Source: UBA4479 sp963974935
GTDB taxonomy: Bacteria > Pseudomonadota > Alphaproteobacteria > Rhodospirillales > Casp-alpha2
Assembly (NCBI GenBank): GCA_963974935.1
Contig: CAXBEV010000008.1
Span: 1 to 64,000 of the forward strand
Direction: 5' to 3'
DNA length: 64,000 nt
The notes under the pieces were generated by a model. It saw only the letters and a list, made by a program, of their open reading frames with translations, searched no databases and was not told the origin of the DNA. A program made the position numbers and the translations under genes. Of the stretch, positions 25,000 through 33,227 are shown in pieces (the stretch's first letter is position 1; each line of letters starts with the position of its first letter).

Positions 25000-25731
25000 T
25001 TAACTTGGATACAGCCGCTGGAAGCCGTTGCGAACTTTGGCGATCAAAGCCGGGTCCTGATCGCGCCAGTAGCGCGGGTCCTGCATGAGCTTTTTAAGCT
25101 TCTGCTCGTCCGGGCCATCGCCGCCACCGATACCGCTGGTGCCGACGCCGGGCTCATCCGACGCCATCATGCGATGCAATGCGAGCACGCCTTCAAACGA
25201 CCCGCTGAGCGCATCCATGACGTCTTCGGGCAAGTGCGCCTTACCCCAATCGCCAAGTTGTTGGGCGATCCGGCTCCAACGTTCTTTGCCGCCAAAGTAT
25301 TCCTCCAAACGGCCGCGCACATTTTCAGCCGCCAAGTTGCTGCGTGCGGCCGCCAGTTCAGGTGCAACATAGTGACGGGCCAAGTCATAGACCACTTGCG
25401 CTTGGTCGTTTGAAAAGCGCGCTTTGTGAAGCACAGCATTCACCTGTGGGTCAGGTTCGAACTCGCCGCATTCGACGCAATAGCCTTCGGGCGAATCCGG
25501 AATGTCGCGCTCGCCCCGGCTGAAGCGTTGCTCTAGCGCTTGGTAAGAGCGCAAAAGCGCATCAAGTCGGACTTCACCTTTTTCGGCATCCCAGAATTTT
25601 TCCGGCAAGCCGGCGGGGCGGACCGCCGTTTGATTTAATTGCGCCGGTTGCTCAGGTAAAAGCGGCGGCGCGGCCATGGCATTGGGTGCGGAGTCGTGCG
25701 GATGCGTGGTCTCTTCAAGAATATTGGTCAT
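25000..25731 (-). CDS. Scaffolding / capsid assembly protein (T7 gp9-like)
   Basis: The 243-aa acidic, helical protein has a disordered Pro-rich N-terminus and the segment LPEKFWDAEKGEVRLDALLR, which is common in scaffold proteins of short-tailed phages. It continues with long helices (LARHYVAPELAAARSNLAAE, VRGRLEEYFGG) and a C-terminal basic helix that would touch the capsid. It sits between portal and capsid genes, as in T7. Its ribosome-binding site overlaps the stop of the Bbp19-like gene. Confidence 0.82.
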   Translation of the reverse strand: MTNILEETTHPHDSAPNAMAAPPLLPEQPAQLNQTAVRPAGLPEKFWDAEKGEVRLDALLRSYQALEQRFSRGERDIPDSPEGYCVECGEFEPDPQVNAVLHKARFSNDQAQVVYDLARHYVAPELAAARSNLAAENVRGRLEEYFGGKERWSRIAQQLGDWGKAHLPEDVMDALSGSFEGVLALHRMMASDEPGVGTSGIGGGDGPDEQKLKKLMQDPRYWRDQDPALIAKVRNGFQRLYPS

Positions 25732-25740
25732 GGTTTTGTC

Positions 25741-26016
25741 CTAATCCGAAATGTCAGAAAAATTGGTGTCGGTCGTCATCGGCCCTTTGCGGCCTCGCTC
25801 AATCAGCGCTTGGAGGTGCTGAACCAATTGCCGCTGCCCTTCGAGATGACGCAGGTGCGCATCGTCTGTGCCGGGCCCTAAAGTACGCTCAATGGTGATC
25901 GCACGGATGTAAGTCAGAAGTAGCCGCCCATCAGCGCCGGCGAAACAACGCGTAGCAATCTGCGCGAGTTCCGTGGGCGAGGGACGCGGATCGGCTGTCG
26001 GTTCAAGTCGTGGCAT
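25741..26016 (-). CDS. Bbp19-like phage structural protein
   Basis: The 91-aa product shows the pattern of the Bbp19 family (after a Bordetella phage virion protein): GRLLLTYIRAITIERTLG followed by HLRHLEGQRQLVQHLQALIERG. These proteins are usually encoded next to the portal in short-tailed phages. It overlaps the portal gene end by 14 nt, so it is translationally coupled. The precise virion role is not known. Confidence 0.7.
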   Translation of the reverse strand: MPRLEPTADPRPSPTELAQIATRCFAGADGRLLLTYIRAITIERTLGPGTDDAHLRHLEGQRQLVQHLQALIERGRKGPMTTDTNFSDISD

Positions 26017-27700
26017 CGCTTGCTCCTATCGATACATTTGCTGTGGATGCAGAAGATGGTGCGGGTGCCTGCGGTGACGCTTGATCAGGAGCAGCGCCAG
26101 GCATCATGTTTGCGCTACCCATCGTGTCGCCCAATTTTTCTAGAAGCTCACTGAGAAAATCACCTTCTTCGGGTAGCGCCATGCCGCCGGGCAATGTAGG
26201 CGGGCTTGGCATTGCGGATGCCGTCGTCAGTTCCTCGTCCGTTTTAAGAATGTCTTCCGGGACACCGAACGCACGCGCGGTGTAACGGGCTGCCTTAAGC
26301 GGATCGACCAATGCCATCGCTTCGGGCCCAAGTGCGGTGAGCCCGCGAATCCATTCCGACACCATACCGGCCTCACGACGTGTCCGCTCGCGTGCCAAAG
26401 GCGATGTGTATTCGAGTTCGACGACGCGACCATCGATCTCAAAGCTCGGTGTTTCGCCGCGCCGCTGTAAGATCGAGACCGCACGCATGGCAATCGGCGT
26501 CAGCAATTCTGCCTGCAGCCGACCGTATGTCGCCCCCAGCAGGCGGGCCATCTCTAGCGAGCGTTGAATAACCTCGGTCGCCGTCATATCCGGTCGATCG
26601 GGCTGACCGATGATGTCGGACAACAGCGCATGCCGAATTCGGGTACGCATTTGTTCGAGCACAATCGAAGATAGATCCATATCGTTCGCCGGCTTTAACG
26701 GCGTAAGCCCCGCCGAGCCGACCGCTTTCGGAATAATCGTACCCGGCTCGAGCTTGATCGTCGCCGGGTTCAAAACACCATCGTCATCGGCTTGCCAAAT
26801 CCCGGTCACAGCAATCGAAGCATTTTTGAGAACGAGCTCAACAACCTTATTTGCGGTTTTGATATCGGGCAGCGCCTTCATCACCGGCGAGCGTCCATAA
26901 ATTTCGCCGGGCGCTTTGACCCAGCGGAAATTGATGAACGGCGACGAGCGAAAGGCACCCGTTGCAAGTACGTCCGCATCCGAGCCACCGTTGTCAGCGG
27001 CTTCGCGAACAGCAACATATTCATATCCACGTGAACCAGGCTGCACGGCCTCAATGACGCTGATTTTTTCGTCGGCGGCATTGCCATCGTCGATATCCGG
27101 CAACACGGCATCGGGAAAACGTTCTTGAAACTGCGTACGGGTCAATTCGGCACGGCGATACGTGACGTCGAGACGACCAGACAAACTTTCTTCGAAAACC
27201 ACTTCCGACAGTGGCACGGCGGTAAAACGAAATGCCGATTGATCACCGGCAGGCGCCTCTTCAAACATTAAACACGCGGTGCCCGCAGTCACCAGGTCGA
27301 GATAGCACTGATGCATCTCAACAGCGAAGTTGGAGCGATCAAAATTTCCCTGCAAGACGGATGCAGCGCGCTCTAAAATTTTTGCCATCTCCGCGTGTTG
27401 ATCTTCAGGCGCATCCTTACCCGGTTTGAAATCGAACCAGCGCCCCCAAGGTGGCGTCAATTCGGAGAGCAAGCTTGCCGCCAATTGATCCACCGCATCG
27501 GTCGCCGTTGCATCGTACAACCGATTGCCTTTCTTAACGCCCGGGTTTGCCGGATCAATCACACTTTCGCGCTGCGGCAAGGCATATTCGTAGCATTCAC
27601 GCCAATGCCCTTCCCATTGGCTGCGGCGTGCCTTGGCGCGACGATATCGTTCGATGAGTTTGTCCGGCGCGATATCGGTTTTTGTTTGGTCATGTTTCAT
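26003..27700 (-). CDS. Portal (head-to-tail connecting) protein, podovirus type
   Basis: The 565-aa protein matches short-tailed phage portal proteins. It opens with LIERYRRAKARRSQWEGHW and YEYALPQRESVIDPANPGVKKG, then DATATDAVDQLAASLLSELTPPWGRWFDF (shortened), PFINFRWVKAPGEIYGRSPV in the middle, and the late helical part with LGATYGRLQAELLTPIAMRA. It forms the dodecameric DNA channel. Length is typical. The C-terminus is Pro/Ala-rich. It follows the 71-aa gene with its ribosome-binding site (CGGAGA) overlapping that gene's stop. Confidence 0.92.
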   Translation of the reverse strand: MKHDQTKTDIAPDKLIERYRRAKARRSQWEGHWRECYEYALPQRESVIDPANPGVKKGNRLYDATATDAVDQLAASLLSELTPPWGRWFDFKPGKDAPEDQHAEMAKILERAASVLQGNFDRSNFAVEMHQCYLDLVTAGTACLMFEEAPAGDQSAFRFTAVPLSEVVFEESLSGRLDVTYRRAELTRTQFQERFPDAVLPDIDDGNAADEKISVIEAVQPGSRGYEYVAVREAADNGGSDADVLATGAFRSSPFINFRWVKAPGEIYGRSPVMKALPDIKTANKVVELVLKNASIAVTGIWQADDDGVLNPATIKLEPGTIIPKAVGSAGLTPLKPANDMDLSSIVLEQMRTRIRHALLSDIIGQPDRPDMTATEVIQRSLEMARLLGATYGRLQAELLTPIAMRAVSILQRRGETPSFEIDGRVVELEYTSPLARERTRREAGMVSEWIRGLTALGPEAMALVDPLKAARYTARAFGVPEDILKTDEELTTASAMPSPPTLPGGMALPEEGDFLSELLEKLGDTMGSANMMPGAAPDQASPQAPAPSSASTANVSIGASDATT

Positions 27701-27702
27701 GA

Positions 27703-27918
27703 CTAATCTCCGAGCTTTTCTTTGAGGGAATCGTCGGGCGCTCGCGTTTGCTGTGGCTCTAGGACGCCGCGGGCCGAGGTTTCAATGGTGCCAACACGAC
27801 CGCGACGCCGACGCTCGATATTTTCGAGGCGCCGCTTGCGTTCTTCTTCGGCGGGATCAACTTTCTTTGGCGGCTCAGGTGCCGGTGGCGTGGACGGAGA
27901 TGAGAATAATCCACCCAT
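27703..27918 (-). CDS. Small basic phage protein ahead of portal
   Basis: The 71-aa protein has a Pro-rich start (GGLFSSPSTPPAPEPPKK), a strongly charged helix (EEERKRRLENIERRRRGR) and an end with TIETSARGVLEP. Proteins of this layout often precede the portal gene in related prophages; I know of no proven function. It is the first gene of the cassette's head block, with an AAGGAG ribosome-binding site, and starts 45 nt after an intrinsic terminator. Confidence 0.75.
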   Translation of the reverse strand: MGGLFSSPSTPPAPEPPKKVDPAEEERKRRLENIERRRRGRVGTIETSARGVLEPQQTRAPDDSLKEKLGD

Positions 27919-27962
27919 GACGAGTCTCCTTTCGCTGGGACGTGCCGCAGAAATATCGGCAC

Positions 27963-27994
27963 AAAAAAAGCCGCCGGCTCAAAGAGCGGGCGGC
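27963..27994 (-). terminator. Intrinsic terminator at the right edge of the phage cassette
   Basis: On the minus strand GCCGCC-C-GCTC-TTT-GAGC-C-GGCGGC is followed by seven T residues. It can terminate tldD transcripts, yet it also lies in the leader of the first phage gene. A further small inverted repeat (GTGCCG / CGGCAC, 27942-27962) separates it from the ribosome-binding site. Confidence 0.88.
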
Positions 27995-28045
27995 GCGGAA
28001 ATTATAAATTGGGGACGTTCGAAACGTGGTCCAGAACGCAAAGGT

Positions 28046-28113
28046 CTCGGAAAGAAGACGCACTTCTCCCCGAGACTTGAGATAACCTTAATCGAATCTC
28101 ATGCGAACGTCAA
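28046..28113 (-). promoter_or_regulatory. Possible head-block promoter and leader stem-loop
   Basis: TTGACG (28108-28113) and TAAGGT (28085-28090) are 17 bp apart on the minus strand, predicting a start near 28078. Directly downstream, CTCGGGGAGAAG / CTTCTTTCCGAG (28046-28074) forms a 12-bp stem with a 5-nt loop. The predicted transcript would then meet the terminator at 27963-27994 before the first phage gene. This arrangement is compatible with attenuation. Confidence 0.45.
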
Positions 28114-28164
28114 GTGTTTTTTAGCGGTCAAGTAGAATGGGCTACAGGACCGATTCCAGGCCGA

Positions 28165-29601
28165 TTACCCGACCGCGGTGCCACCGACAGTAAGACCATC
28201 GATCCGCAGCGTCGGTTGGCCGACGCCAACCGGCACGCCTTGGCCGTTTTTGCCGCATGTGCCGATACCCGGATCAAGCTGCAAATCGTTGCCGATCATT
28301 GAGACTTTGGTTAGCACATCCGGCCCTGAGCCGATCAACGTCGCCCCTTTGACGGGCGTCGTCGCTTTGCCGTTTTCAATTTTATACGCTTCGGTGCAGG
28401 TGAACACGAACTTCCCGTTGGTGATATCGACCTGGCCGCCGCCGAACGACGTCGCGTACAGACCTTTGTCGACGGATGCGATGATCTCACCCGGGTCTTT
28501 GTCGCCTGCCAACATGTAAGTGTTGGTCATGCGCGGCATCGGCATGTGCGCATAGGATTGACGACGACCGTTACCGGTAGACTTTTCACCCATCAGGCGC
28601 GCGTTCATGCGGTCTTGCATATAGCCGGTTAGTTTACCGTCTTCGATCAAGGTTGTGTATTCGCTTGGCGTGCCCTCGTCGTCAATGGTCAACGAGCCGC
28701 GTCGATCATCAAGGGTGCCGTCATCCACCACGGTCACACCGGGCGCGGCCACGGCCTCACCACGCAAACCTGCAAACGCAGATGTTTTCTTACGATTAAA
28801 ATCACCTTCGAGACCATGACCAATGGCTTCGTGCAGCAAAATACCAGGCCAGCCAGGACCAAGAACGACGACCATTTCACCAGCAGGGGCGGGGTCGGCC
28901 TGAAGGTTGACGCGGGCTTGGCGCAACGCTTCGTCGACCGCAGGTTTCCAGGTTTCCGGCTGCAAATACGTTTCAAATGTAATGCGCCCGCCGATCCCGT
29001 GCGAGCCCATTTCCATCCGACCGTCTTTTTCCAGAACGACTTGCACGTTCAAGCGCACCAAAGGTCGGATATCGGCCACCCGTTCACCCCCAGCGCGCAC
29101 GATCTGCACCGCCTGCCAGGACCCCAACACCGATGCGGTCACTTGCTTAACGTCAGAATCAAGGCTGCGTGCATAAGTATCCATTTCCGCCAGCAAACCG
29201 ACTTTATCTTCGAACGGCACCAATGAGAGCGGATTGTGATCGCCGTAAAACGAGCGGTTGGTCGGCTTCAGCGGCACCGCTTCGGCCCCGCCATTGCCCC
29301 GAATCACGGCGCGTACGGTCTTTGATGCTCGGGCCAAGGCGTCTTCGGACATTTCGGACGCATGCGCATAGCCCGTGGCCTCGCCCGACACGGCGCGCAA
29401 ACCAAAGCCCTGCGCGGTATCAAAGCTGGCACTTTTAACGCGGCCATCATCGAACATAATGCTTTCGGCTTGGCGGTATTCTAAGAACAACTCACCATCG
29501 TCGCTACCATGCAACGCTTCATCAACCATCGACTGCGCTTTGTCGAGAGACAGTGCGGTATTGGTGAAAAATAGATCGTCGGTGGCAGCAAGATCGGTCA
29601 T
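28165..29601 (-). CDS. tldD: TldD metalloprotease subunit
   Basis: TldD and TldE/PmbA form a zinc protease that trims unfolded or modified peptides such as microcin or leader peptides. The 478-aa protein has the hallmark HExxxH motif in LLHEAIGHGLEGDFNRK with nearby GWPGI. It also has GEMVVVLGPGWPG, MNARLMGEKSTGNGRRQSYA and the C-terminal EAYKIENGKATTPVKGATL (abbreviated). Full length. I chose ATG 29601 as the likely start; a seven-residue longer frame exists. No tldE is in the window. It is divergent from the DUF3422 gene. Confidence 0.93.
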   Translation of the reverse strand: MTDLAATDDLFFTNTALSLDKAQSMVDEALHGSDDGELFLEYRQAESIMFDDGRVKSASFDTAQGFGLRAVSGEATGYAHASEMSEDALARASKTVRAVIRGNGGAEAVPLKPTNRSFYGDHNPLSLVPFEDKVGLLAEMDTYARSLDSDVKQVTASVLGSWQAVQIVRAGGERVADIRPLVRLNVQVVLEKDGRMEMGSHGIGGRITFETYLQPETWKPAVDEALRQARVNLQADPAPAGEMVVVLGPGWPGILLHEAIGHGLEGDFNRKKTSAFAGLRGEAVAAPGVTVVDDGTLDDRRGSLTIDDEGTPSEYTTLIEDGKLTGYMQDRMNARLMGEKSTGNGRRQSYAHMPMPRMTNTYMLAGDKDPGEIIASVDKGLYATSFGGGQVDITNGKFVFTCTEAYKIENGKATTPVKGATLIGSGPDVLTKVSMIGNDLQLDPGIGTCGKNGQGVPVGVGQPTLRIDGLTVGGTAVG

Positions 29602-29716
29602 GGCGCGCCTGAGCCTTTGCATAAAGTCGATAAAAACAATAATAAAACGTGTCTCATGCGTATATAGGTATGAGATGCGCCCGTGACGAGGTCATGACCA
29701 GGAGAAACCCGCGAAA

Positions 29717-31012
29717 ATGTCTTTCACCGAACATCCGCTCCGCGCCGTCTTAACCGCCGAGATGAATGCCCGCCCGCATGCCGAGGTGATGAGCCCGGCG
29801 CAAGTGTCGCACATCGCCGTCGTGACCGGTGAAGAAAACGCAGACGCGGACCGTGCGCATCTGGAAAAACTGTGTCAGGCGTTCAAGGTTTCGGCACCTT
29901 CGGAGTCGTCTTCTCAATTCGACGCGGATTTCGGGCCGTTTCGCTTGAAATGGGAACGGCATACGGAATTTTCCGCCTATACCCTGATCAAAGAAGGTCC
30001 GTTCGAGCAGCCGTTTAAAAATACACCGATCAACGAAGTGCCTTCAGACTGGCTCGATGACCTGCCAGGCCAAGTTTTGACCGCGCTGCATATTGCCATT
30101 GAATCCGATGACGCGCCGGCCCGGGAAGGTGTGGCGCTCAGCGGGTTGTTTGATAACAATTCGATCGTCGGCGGCGAGGTGGTGGACGAACGCGCCGTGA
30201 TGTATTCGGATTTTCAAACCCACAGTGATGGACACCTCAGGTTTTTGGTGCGCGACTGCAAACTGAGCAAAGGCTCGCTCGGGCGCTTGGTGAAGCGGAT
30301 TTGCGAGATGGAAACCTATCGCATGATGGCAATGCTGGCGTTGCCGCCGGCCCGCAAGGCGCGTCCCGAGATTGCCAACCTTGAGCAGCAACTCAGCGAC
30401 ATTCTACAAACCCTCGCATTCAGCGACGGCACGGATGATGAACAGCAGCTTTTGCAGCAGCTGTCTCGGGTTGCTGCGGAAACCGAGCGGATATCCGCGT
30501 CGCTGAACTATCGGTTCAGCGCATCCCGAGCATATCAGGAGTTGGTCTATCAACGTGCCGAGGCATTGCGCCTATCGCGAATTTTAGGGATGCAGCCACT
30601 CACCGATTATATGATGACCCGGTTCGCACCAGCGATGGAAACCCGCGATAACTTGACGCTCCGAATCGAAACGTTGAGCCGCCGGGTCGCGCGGGCCAGC
30701 GATTTGCTGCGCACCCGCGTCGACGTCGCCTTGGAAGCACAAAACCGCGACTTGCTGGAATCCATGGACCGGCGCGCCAAATTGCAACTTCGCCTGCAAC
30801 AAACCGTCGAAGGCCTCTCCGTCGTCGCCGTGAGCTATTACCTGCTTGGGCTGATCGCCTATATCGTTAAAGGTTTATCCGGCTTGGGTGTTACAAAGCT
30901 CGGCGCGGATGCGATCTTGATGGCGATGTTATTGCCGGTGATTGCAGTGGTCTGGTGGGGCGTACGCAAGGCTAGAGAGTCGGTAATGAAGAAACCAACG
31001 CACGGCGACTAG
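29717..31012 (+). CDS. DUF3422 family membrane protein
   Basis: The 431-aa protein belongs to the DUF3422 family, which is widespread in proteobacteria and of unknown function. It shows EHPLRAVLTAEMNARPHAEV, FGPFRLKWERHTEFSAYTL, WLDDLPGQVLTALHIA and LVKRICEMETYRMMAMLALP, followed by coiled-coil helices. Two C-terminal TM segments lie near residues 372-392 and 400-418. The large N-terminal part is likely cytoplasmic. It has an AGGAGA ribosome-binding site at some distance and is transcribed divergently from tldD. The 115-bp intergenic region contains TCTCAT / ATGAGA arms (29651-29674). Confidence 0.88.
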   Translation: MSFTEHPLRAVLTAEMNARPHAEVMSPAQVSHIAVVTGEENADADRAHLEKLCQAFKVSAPSESSSQFDADFGPFRLKWERHTEFSAYTLIKEGPFEQPFKNTPINEVPSDWLDDLPGQVLTALHIAIESDDAPAREGVALSGLFDNNSIVGGEVVDERAVMYSDFQTHSDGHLRFLVRDCKLSKGSLGRLVKRICEMETYRMMAMLALPPARKARPEIANLEQQLSDILQTLAFSDGTDDEQQLLQQLSRVAAETERISASLNYRFSASRAYQELVYQRAEALRLSRILGMQPLTDYMMTRFAPAMETRDNLTLRIETLSRRVARASDLLRTRVDVALEAQNRDLLESMDRRAKLQLRLQQTVEGLSVVAVSYYLLGLIAYIVKGLSGLGVTKLGADAILMAMLLPVIAVVWWGVRKARESVMKKPTHGD

Positions 31013-31074
31013 CCTTCATCGCTTATTCTGTTCCGTCTTGCCATCCTAATATTGGCCTCTTATAACGGCGTTAC

Positions 31075-31132
31075 TACGTGGTGATTTGTCCGACCGGATT
31101 GCGGCCACGTTAAATAAACCCGCTAAAAGGTC
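31075..31132 (+). promoter_or_regulatory. SAM-II riboswitch
   Basis: The sequence matches the SAM-II (metA) aptamer consensus: ACGTGGTGATTTG, CCGACCGGATTGCGGCCACGT, TAAA and the distal CCGCTAAAA that forms the pseudoknot. P1 pairs ACGTGG with CCACGT. S-adenosylmethionine binding lowers expression of the downstream methionine gene. It is common in front of metA, metC and metZ genes of alphaproteobacteria. Confidence 0.93.
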
Positions 31133-31147
31133 TCGGCTTGTCTGAGG

Positions 31148-31175
31148 ACCCTGGTGCGGATACCAGGGTTTTTTT
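31148..31175 (+). terminator. Terminator between SAM-II aptamer and metZ
   Basis: ACCCTGGT-GCGGAT-ACCAGGGT is a perfect 8-bp stem followed by seven T residues. It begins 15 nt after the aptamer and ends 31 nt before the metZ ATG. Transcriptional control by the riboswitch is therefore likely. Confidence 0.88.
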
Positions 31176-31206
31176 ATACGCCGGGCCCCGAGTTTAGGAG
31201 GCTCGA

Positions 31207-32412
31207 ATGACCAAAGAAACATCCCCAGCATCGACCTGGCGAACAGCGACGCGCCTTGTACGCGGTGGCACACAACGCTCCAGCTTTGACGAGACGTCAG
31301 AAGCGATCTTTATGACGTCAGGCTACGTTTACCATAACGCGGAAGAGGCCGAGCAGGCCTTTAAAGGCGACAAGTCGCGTTACATTTATTCCCGCTACGC
31401 GAACCCAACACTTTCCATGTTCGAAGAGCGCTTGGCGCTTTTGGAAGGCAGCACGTATTGCATGGCAACCGCGAGCGGCATGTCGGCAGTATTCGCTGCC
31501 TTGGCGTCTCAGCTAAAAGCCGGTGACCGTGTCGTCGCCTCGCGTGCCTTGTTCGGATCGTGCCTATACATCATCGCCGATCAATTACCCAAATTTGGCA
31601 TAAAGACAGAACTGGTGGACGGCACCGACTTGGCCGCATGGGAAGCGGCATTGTCGACACCGGCGAACGTCGTGTTCATGGAAACGCCGTCGAACCCGAC
31701 CTTGGATGTGATCGATATCGCAAAGGTATCGGCGCTGGCCCACGCCGCTGGCGCAAAAGTGGTCGTCGACAACGTGTTCGCGACCCCGTGTCTGCAGCGT
31801 CCGCTCGAACTTGGTGCGGACATCGTAATCTATTCAGCAACGAAGCACATTGATGGGCAGGGCCGTTCCCTCGGCGGTGCGATTTTGACCAATGACCAAG
31901 CCTTCGTCGAAGACCACCTGACACCGTGGATGCGTCATACCGGGCCGGCACTTTCCCCATTCAACGCATGGCTTTTGTTGAAGGGGCTGGAGACGCTATC
32001 GATTCGCGTCAAACAGCACTGCGAAAACGCCCTCAAGATTGCGACGTTTTTGGACTCTCACCCAAAGGTCGAGCGCACACTGTATCCGGGCTTAAAAAAT
32101 CACCCGCAACATGAATTGGCGCTCAGCCAAATGAGCGGCGAAGGCTCGACGTTGGTTGCGTTCCAGGTCGCGGGCGAAAAAGCCGGCGCATTCGCGATGC
32201 TGAACGGCCTATCGTTGATCGATATTTCCAATAACTTGGGCGACACGAAAAGCCTGATTACGCACCCGTCAACAACCACGCACCAACGTCTCAGCGACGA
32301 AGAACGCGCCGCACTTGGCATCACCAACGGTATGGTCCGGTTGTCGGTCGGCCTAGAAGACGCGGATGATTTGATCGAAGACCTAGACCGTGCACTCGCC
32401 GGCATAAGCTGA
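31207..32412 (+). CDS. metZ: O-succinylhomoserine sulfhydrylase
   Basis: This PLP enzyme makes homocysteine from O-succinylhomoserine and sulfide in methionine synthesis. The 401-aa protein has the Cys/Met-metabolism fold: RYANPTLSMFEERLALLEG, ATASGMSAVFAAL, DNVFATPCLQRPLELGADIV and the PLP lysine in YSATKHIDGQG. It continues with GDTKSLITHPSTTTHQRLS, and the end MVRLSVGLEDADDLIEDL is typical of this group. Full length. AGGAGG precedes the ATG. The SAM-II riboswitch and terminator in the leader fit a methionine biosynthetic gene. A cystathionine gamma-synthase reading is less likely given the MetZ-type N-terminus. Confidence 0.94.
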   Translation: MTKETSPASTWRTATRLVRGGTQRSSFDETSEAIFMTSGYVYHNAEEAEQAFKGDKSRYIYSRYANPTLSMFEERLALLEGSTYCMATASGMSAVFAALASQLKAGDRVVASRALFGSCLYIIADQLPKFGIKTELVDGTDLAAWEAALSTPANVVFMETPSNPTLDVIDIAKVSALAHAAGAKVVVDNVFATPCLQRPLELGADIVIYSATKHIDGQGRSLGGAILTNDQAFVEDHLTPWMRHTGPALSPFNAWLLLKGLETLSIRVKQHCENALKIATFLDSHPKVERTLYPGLKNHPQHELALSQMSGEGSTLVAFQVAGEKAGAFAMLNGLSLIDISNNLGDTKSLITHPSTTTHQRLSDEERAALGITNGMVRLSVGLEDADDLIEDLDRALAGIS

Positions 32413-32414
32413 GT

Positions 32415-33227
32415 TTATGTGGCCCGGCGCGGCATATCTGCCAGACGCGTCGCGACCGGGCCCGCCCTTTTCGCACCCACCGCACGACCATCGATCTCGA
32501 TCACTGGGCGCACACTGAGACTGGACGTGAGAAAGATTTCTTCAGCCCGGTAGAGATCATCAACGCCAAGTGTGCGCTCAACAACCGCTTCCGGTACCAT
32601 AATGCGGGCTCGTGTGATTCCCGGCAACGCGCCATCGCTAAGCGGGGGCGTGACGATCTCACCACCGATGACACAAAAAATATTCGCGCCCGTTGCCTCG
32701 GCAACGGCGTCGGATGTATTGAGCATCACCGCATCATCGCAGCCCGCGCTATCCGCTTCTTGGCGTGCCAAAATCGCGTCCAAGTAATTTGTATTTTTGA
32801 TCTGGCTGAGCGGCGAACGTGCGTTGCGCCGCGTCGATTGAGCCACGATCACGCGGATAGGCTCAGCATTGCCGACCACGCCTACATACACAGCGACCAT
32901 CAATGTTGGCGTGCTTTGTCGCGGGGGCAGGATGCCGCGCGGTCCGGGGCCACGCAGCAACGTCACGCGGGCCGACCCTTCGGCCACGCCTTGCGCCGCC
33001 GCAAGATCACAGATTGCGGCCTCTAGGTTTTCGAGGATGTCAGGTAACGGTATGCTGAGGATTTTCGCCCCATGCCGTAAACGGGCGAGGTGGCGTGCCC
33101 AACGCAACGGTGTGCCATCTATGATCGGCAGCGTTTCAAAAATGCCGTCACCGAGTAAAACGCCTCGATCATCAGCGTCAAGCGCGCGTGCCGCATTAAT
33201 AATCTTGCCGTTCAGCCAAACTTTCAT
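32415..33227 (-). CDS. pabC: Class IV aminotransferase, probable 4-amino-4-deoxychorismate lyase
   Basis: The 270-aa fold-type IV PLP enzyme shows DRGVLLGDGIFETLPIIDG and RWARHLARLRHGAKIL, then the lysine segment SQIKNTNYLDAILARQEA and ATGANIFCVIGGEIVTPP. It ends with RAEEIFLTSSLSVRPVIEIDG. These features also fit branched-chain and D-amino acid aminotransferases. The context decides: its ATG overlaps the pabB stop as ATGA, so it most likely splits aminodeoxychorismate to p-aminobenzoate for folate synthesis. Confidence 0.85.
   Translation of the reverse strand: MKVWLNGKIINAARALDADDRGVLLGDGIFETLPIIDGTPLRWARHLARLRHGAKILSIPLPDILENLEAAICDLAAAQGVAEGSARVTLLRGPGPRGILPPRQSTPTLMVAVYVGVVGNAEPIRVIVAQSTRRNARSPLSQIKNTNYLDAILARQEADSAGCDDAVMLNTSDAVAEATGANIFCVIGGEIVTPPLSDGALPGITRARIMVPEAVVERTLGVDDLYRAEEIFLTSSLSVRPVIEIDGRAVGAKRAGPVATRLADMPRRAT

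Larger units (their letters stand above)
6061..27918 (-). mobile_element. Podovirus-type (T7-like) prophage-derived structural cassette
   Basis: This 21.9-kb block carries a near-complete short-tailed phage morphogenesis and lysis set: portal, scaffold, capsid, tail adaptor, tail nozzle, internal virion protein, tail fibres, SleB-like lysin, holin and large terminase. All are on the minus strand; only one small membrane gene at 14.24 kb is on the plus strand. No integrase, excisionase, repressor, polymerase, primase or helicase is seen, and I found no flanking direct repeat. Gene order differs from T7: the tail adaptor and nozzle genes are next to the terminase instead of behind the capsid gene. 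It is either a defective or split prophage or a domesticated particle. Boundaries are set by the first and last phage-type genes and are approximate. Confidence 0.85.

Noticed and set aside
6061..27918. RcGTA-type gene transfer agent
   Set aside because: Portal, scaffold, tail adaptor and nozzle are of the short-tailed phage type. No HK97-type capsid protease, tape measure or long-tail genes occur. Only the holin family is shared with GTAs.
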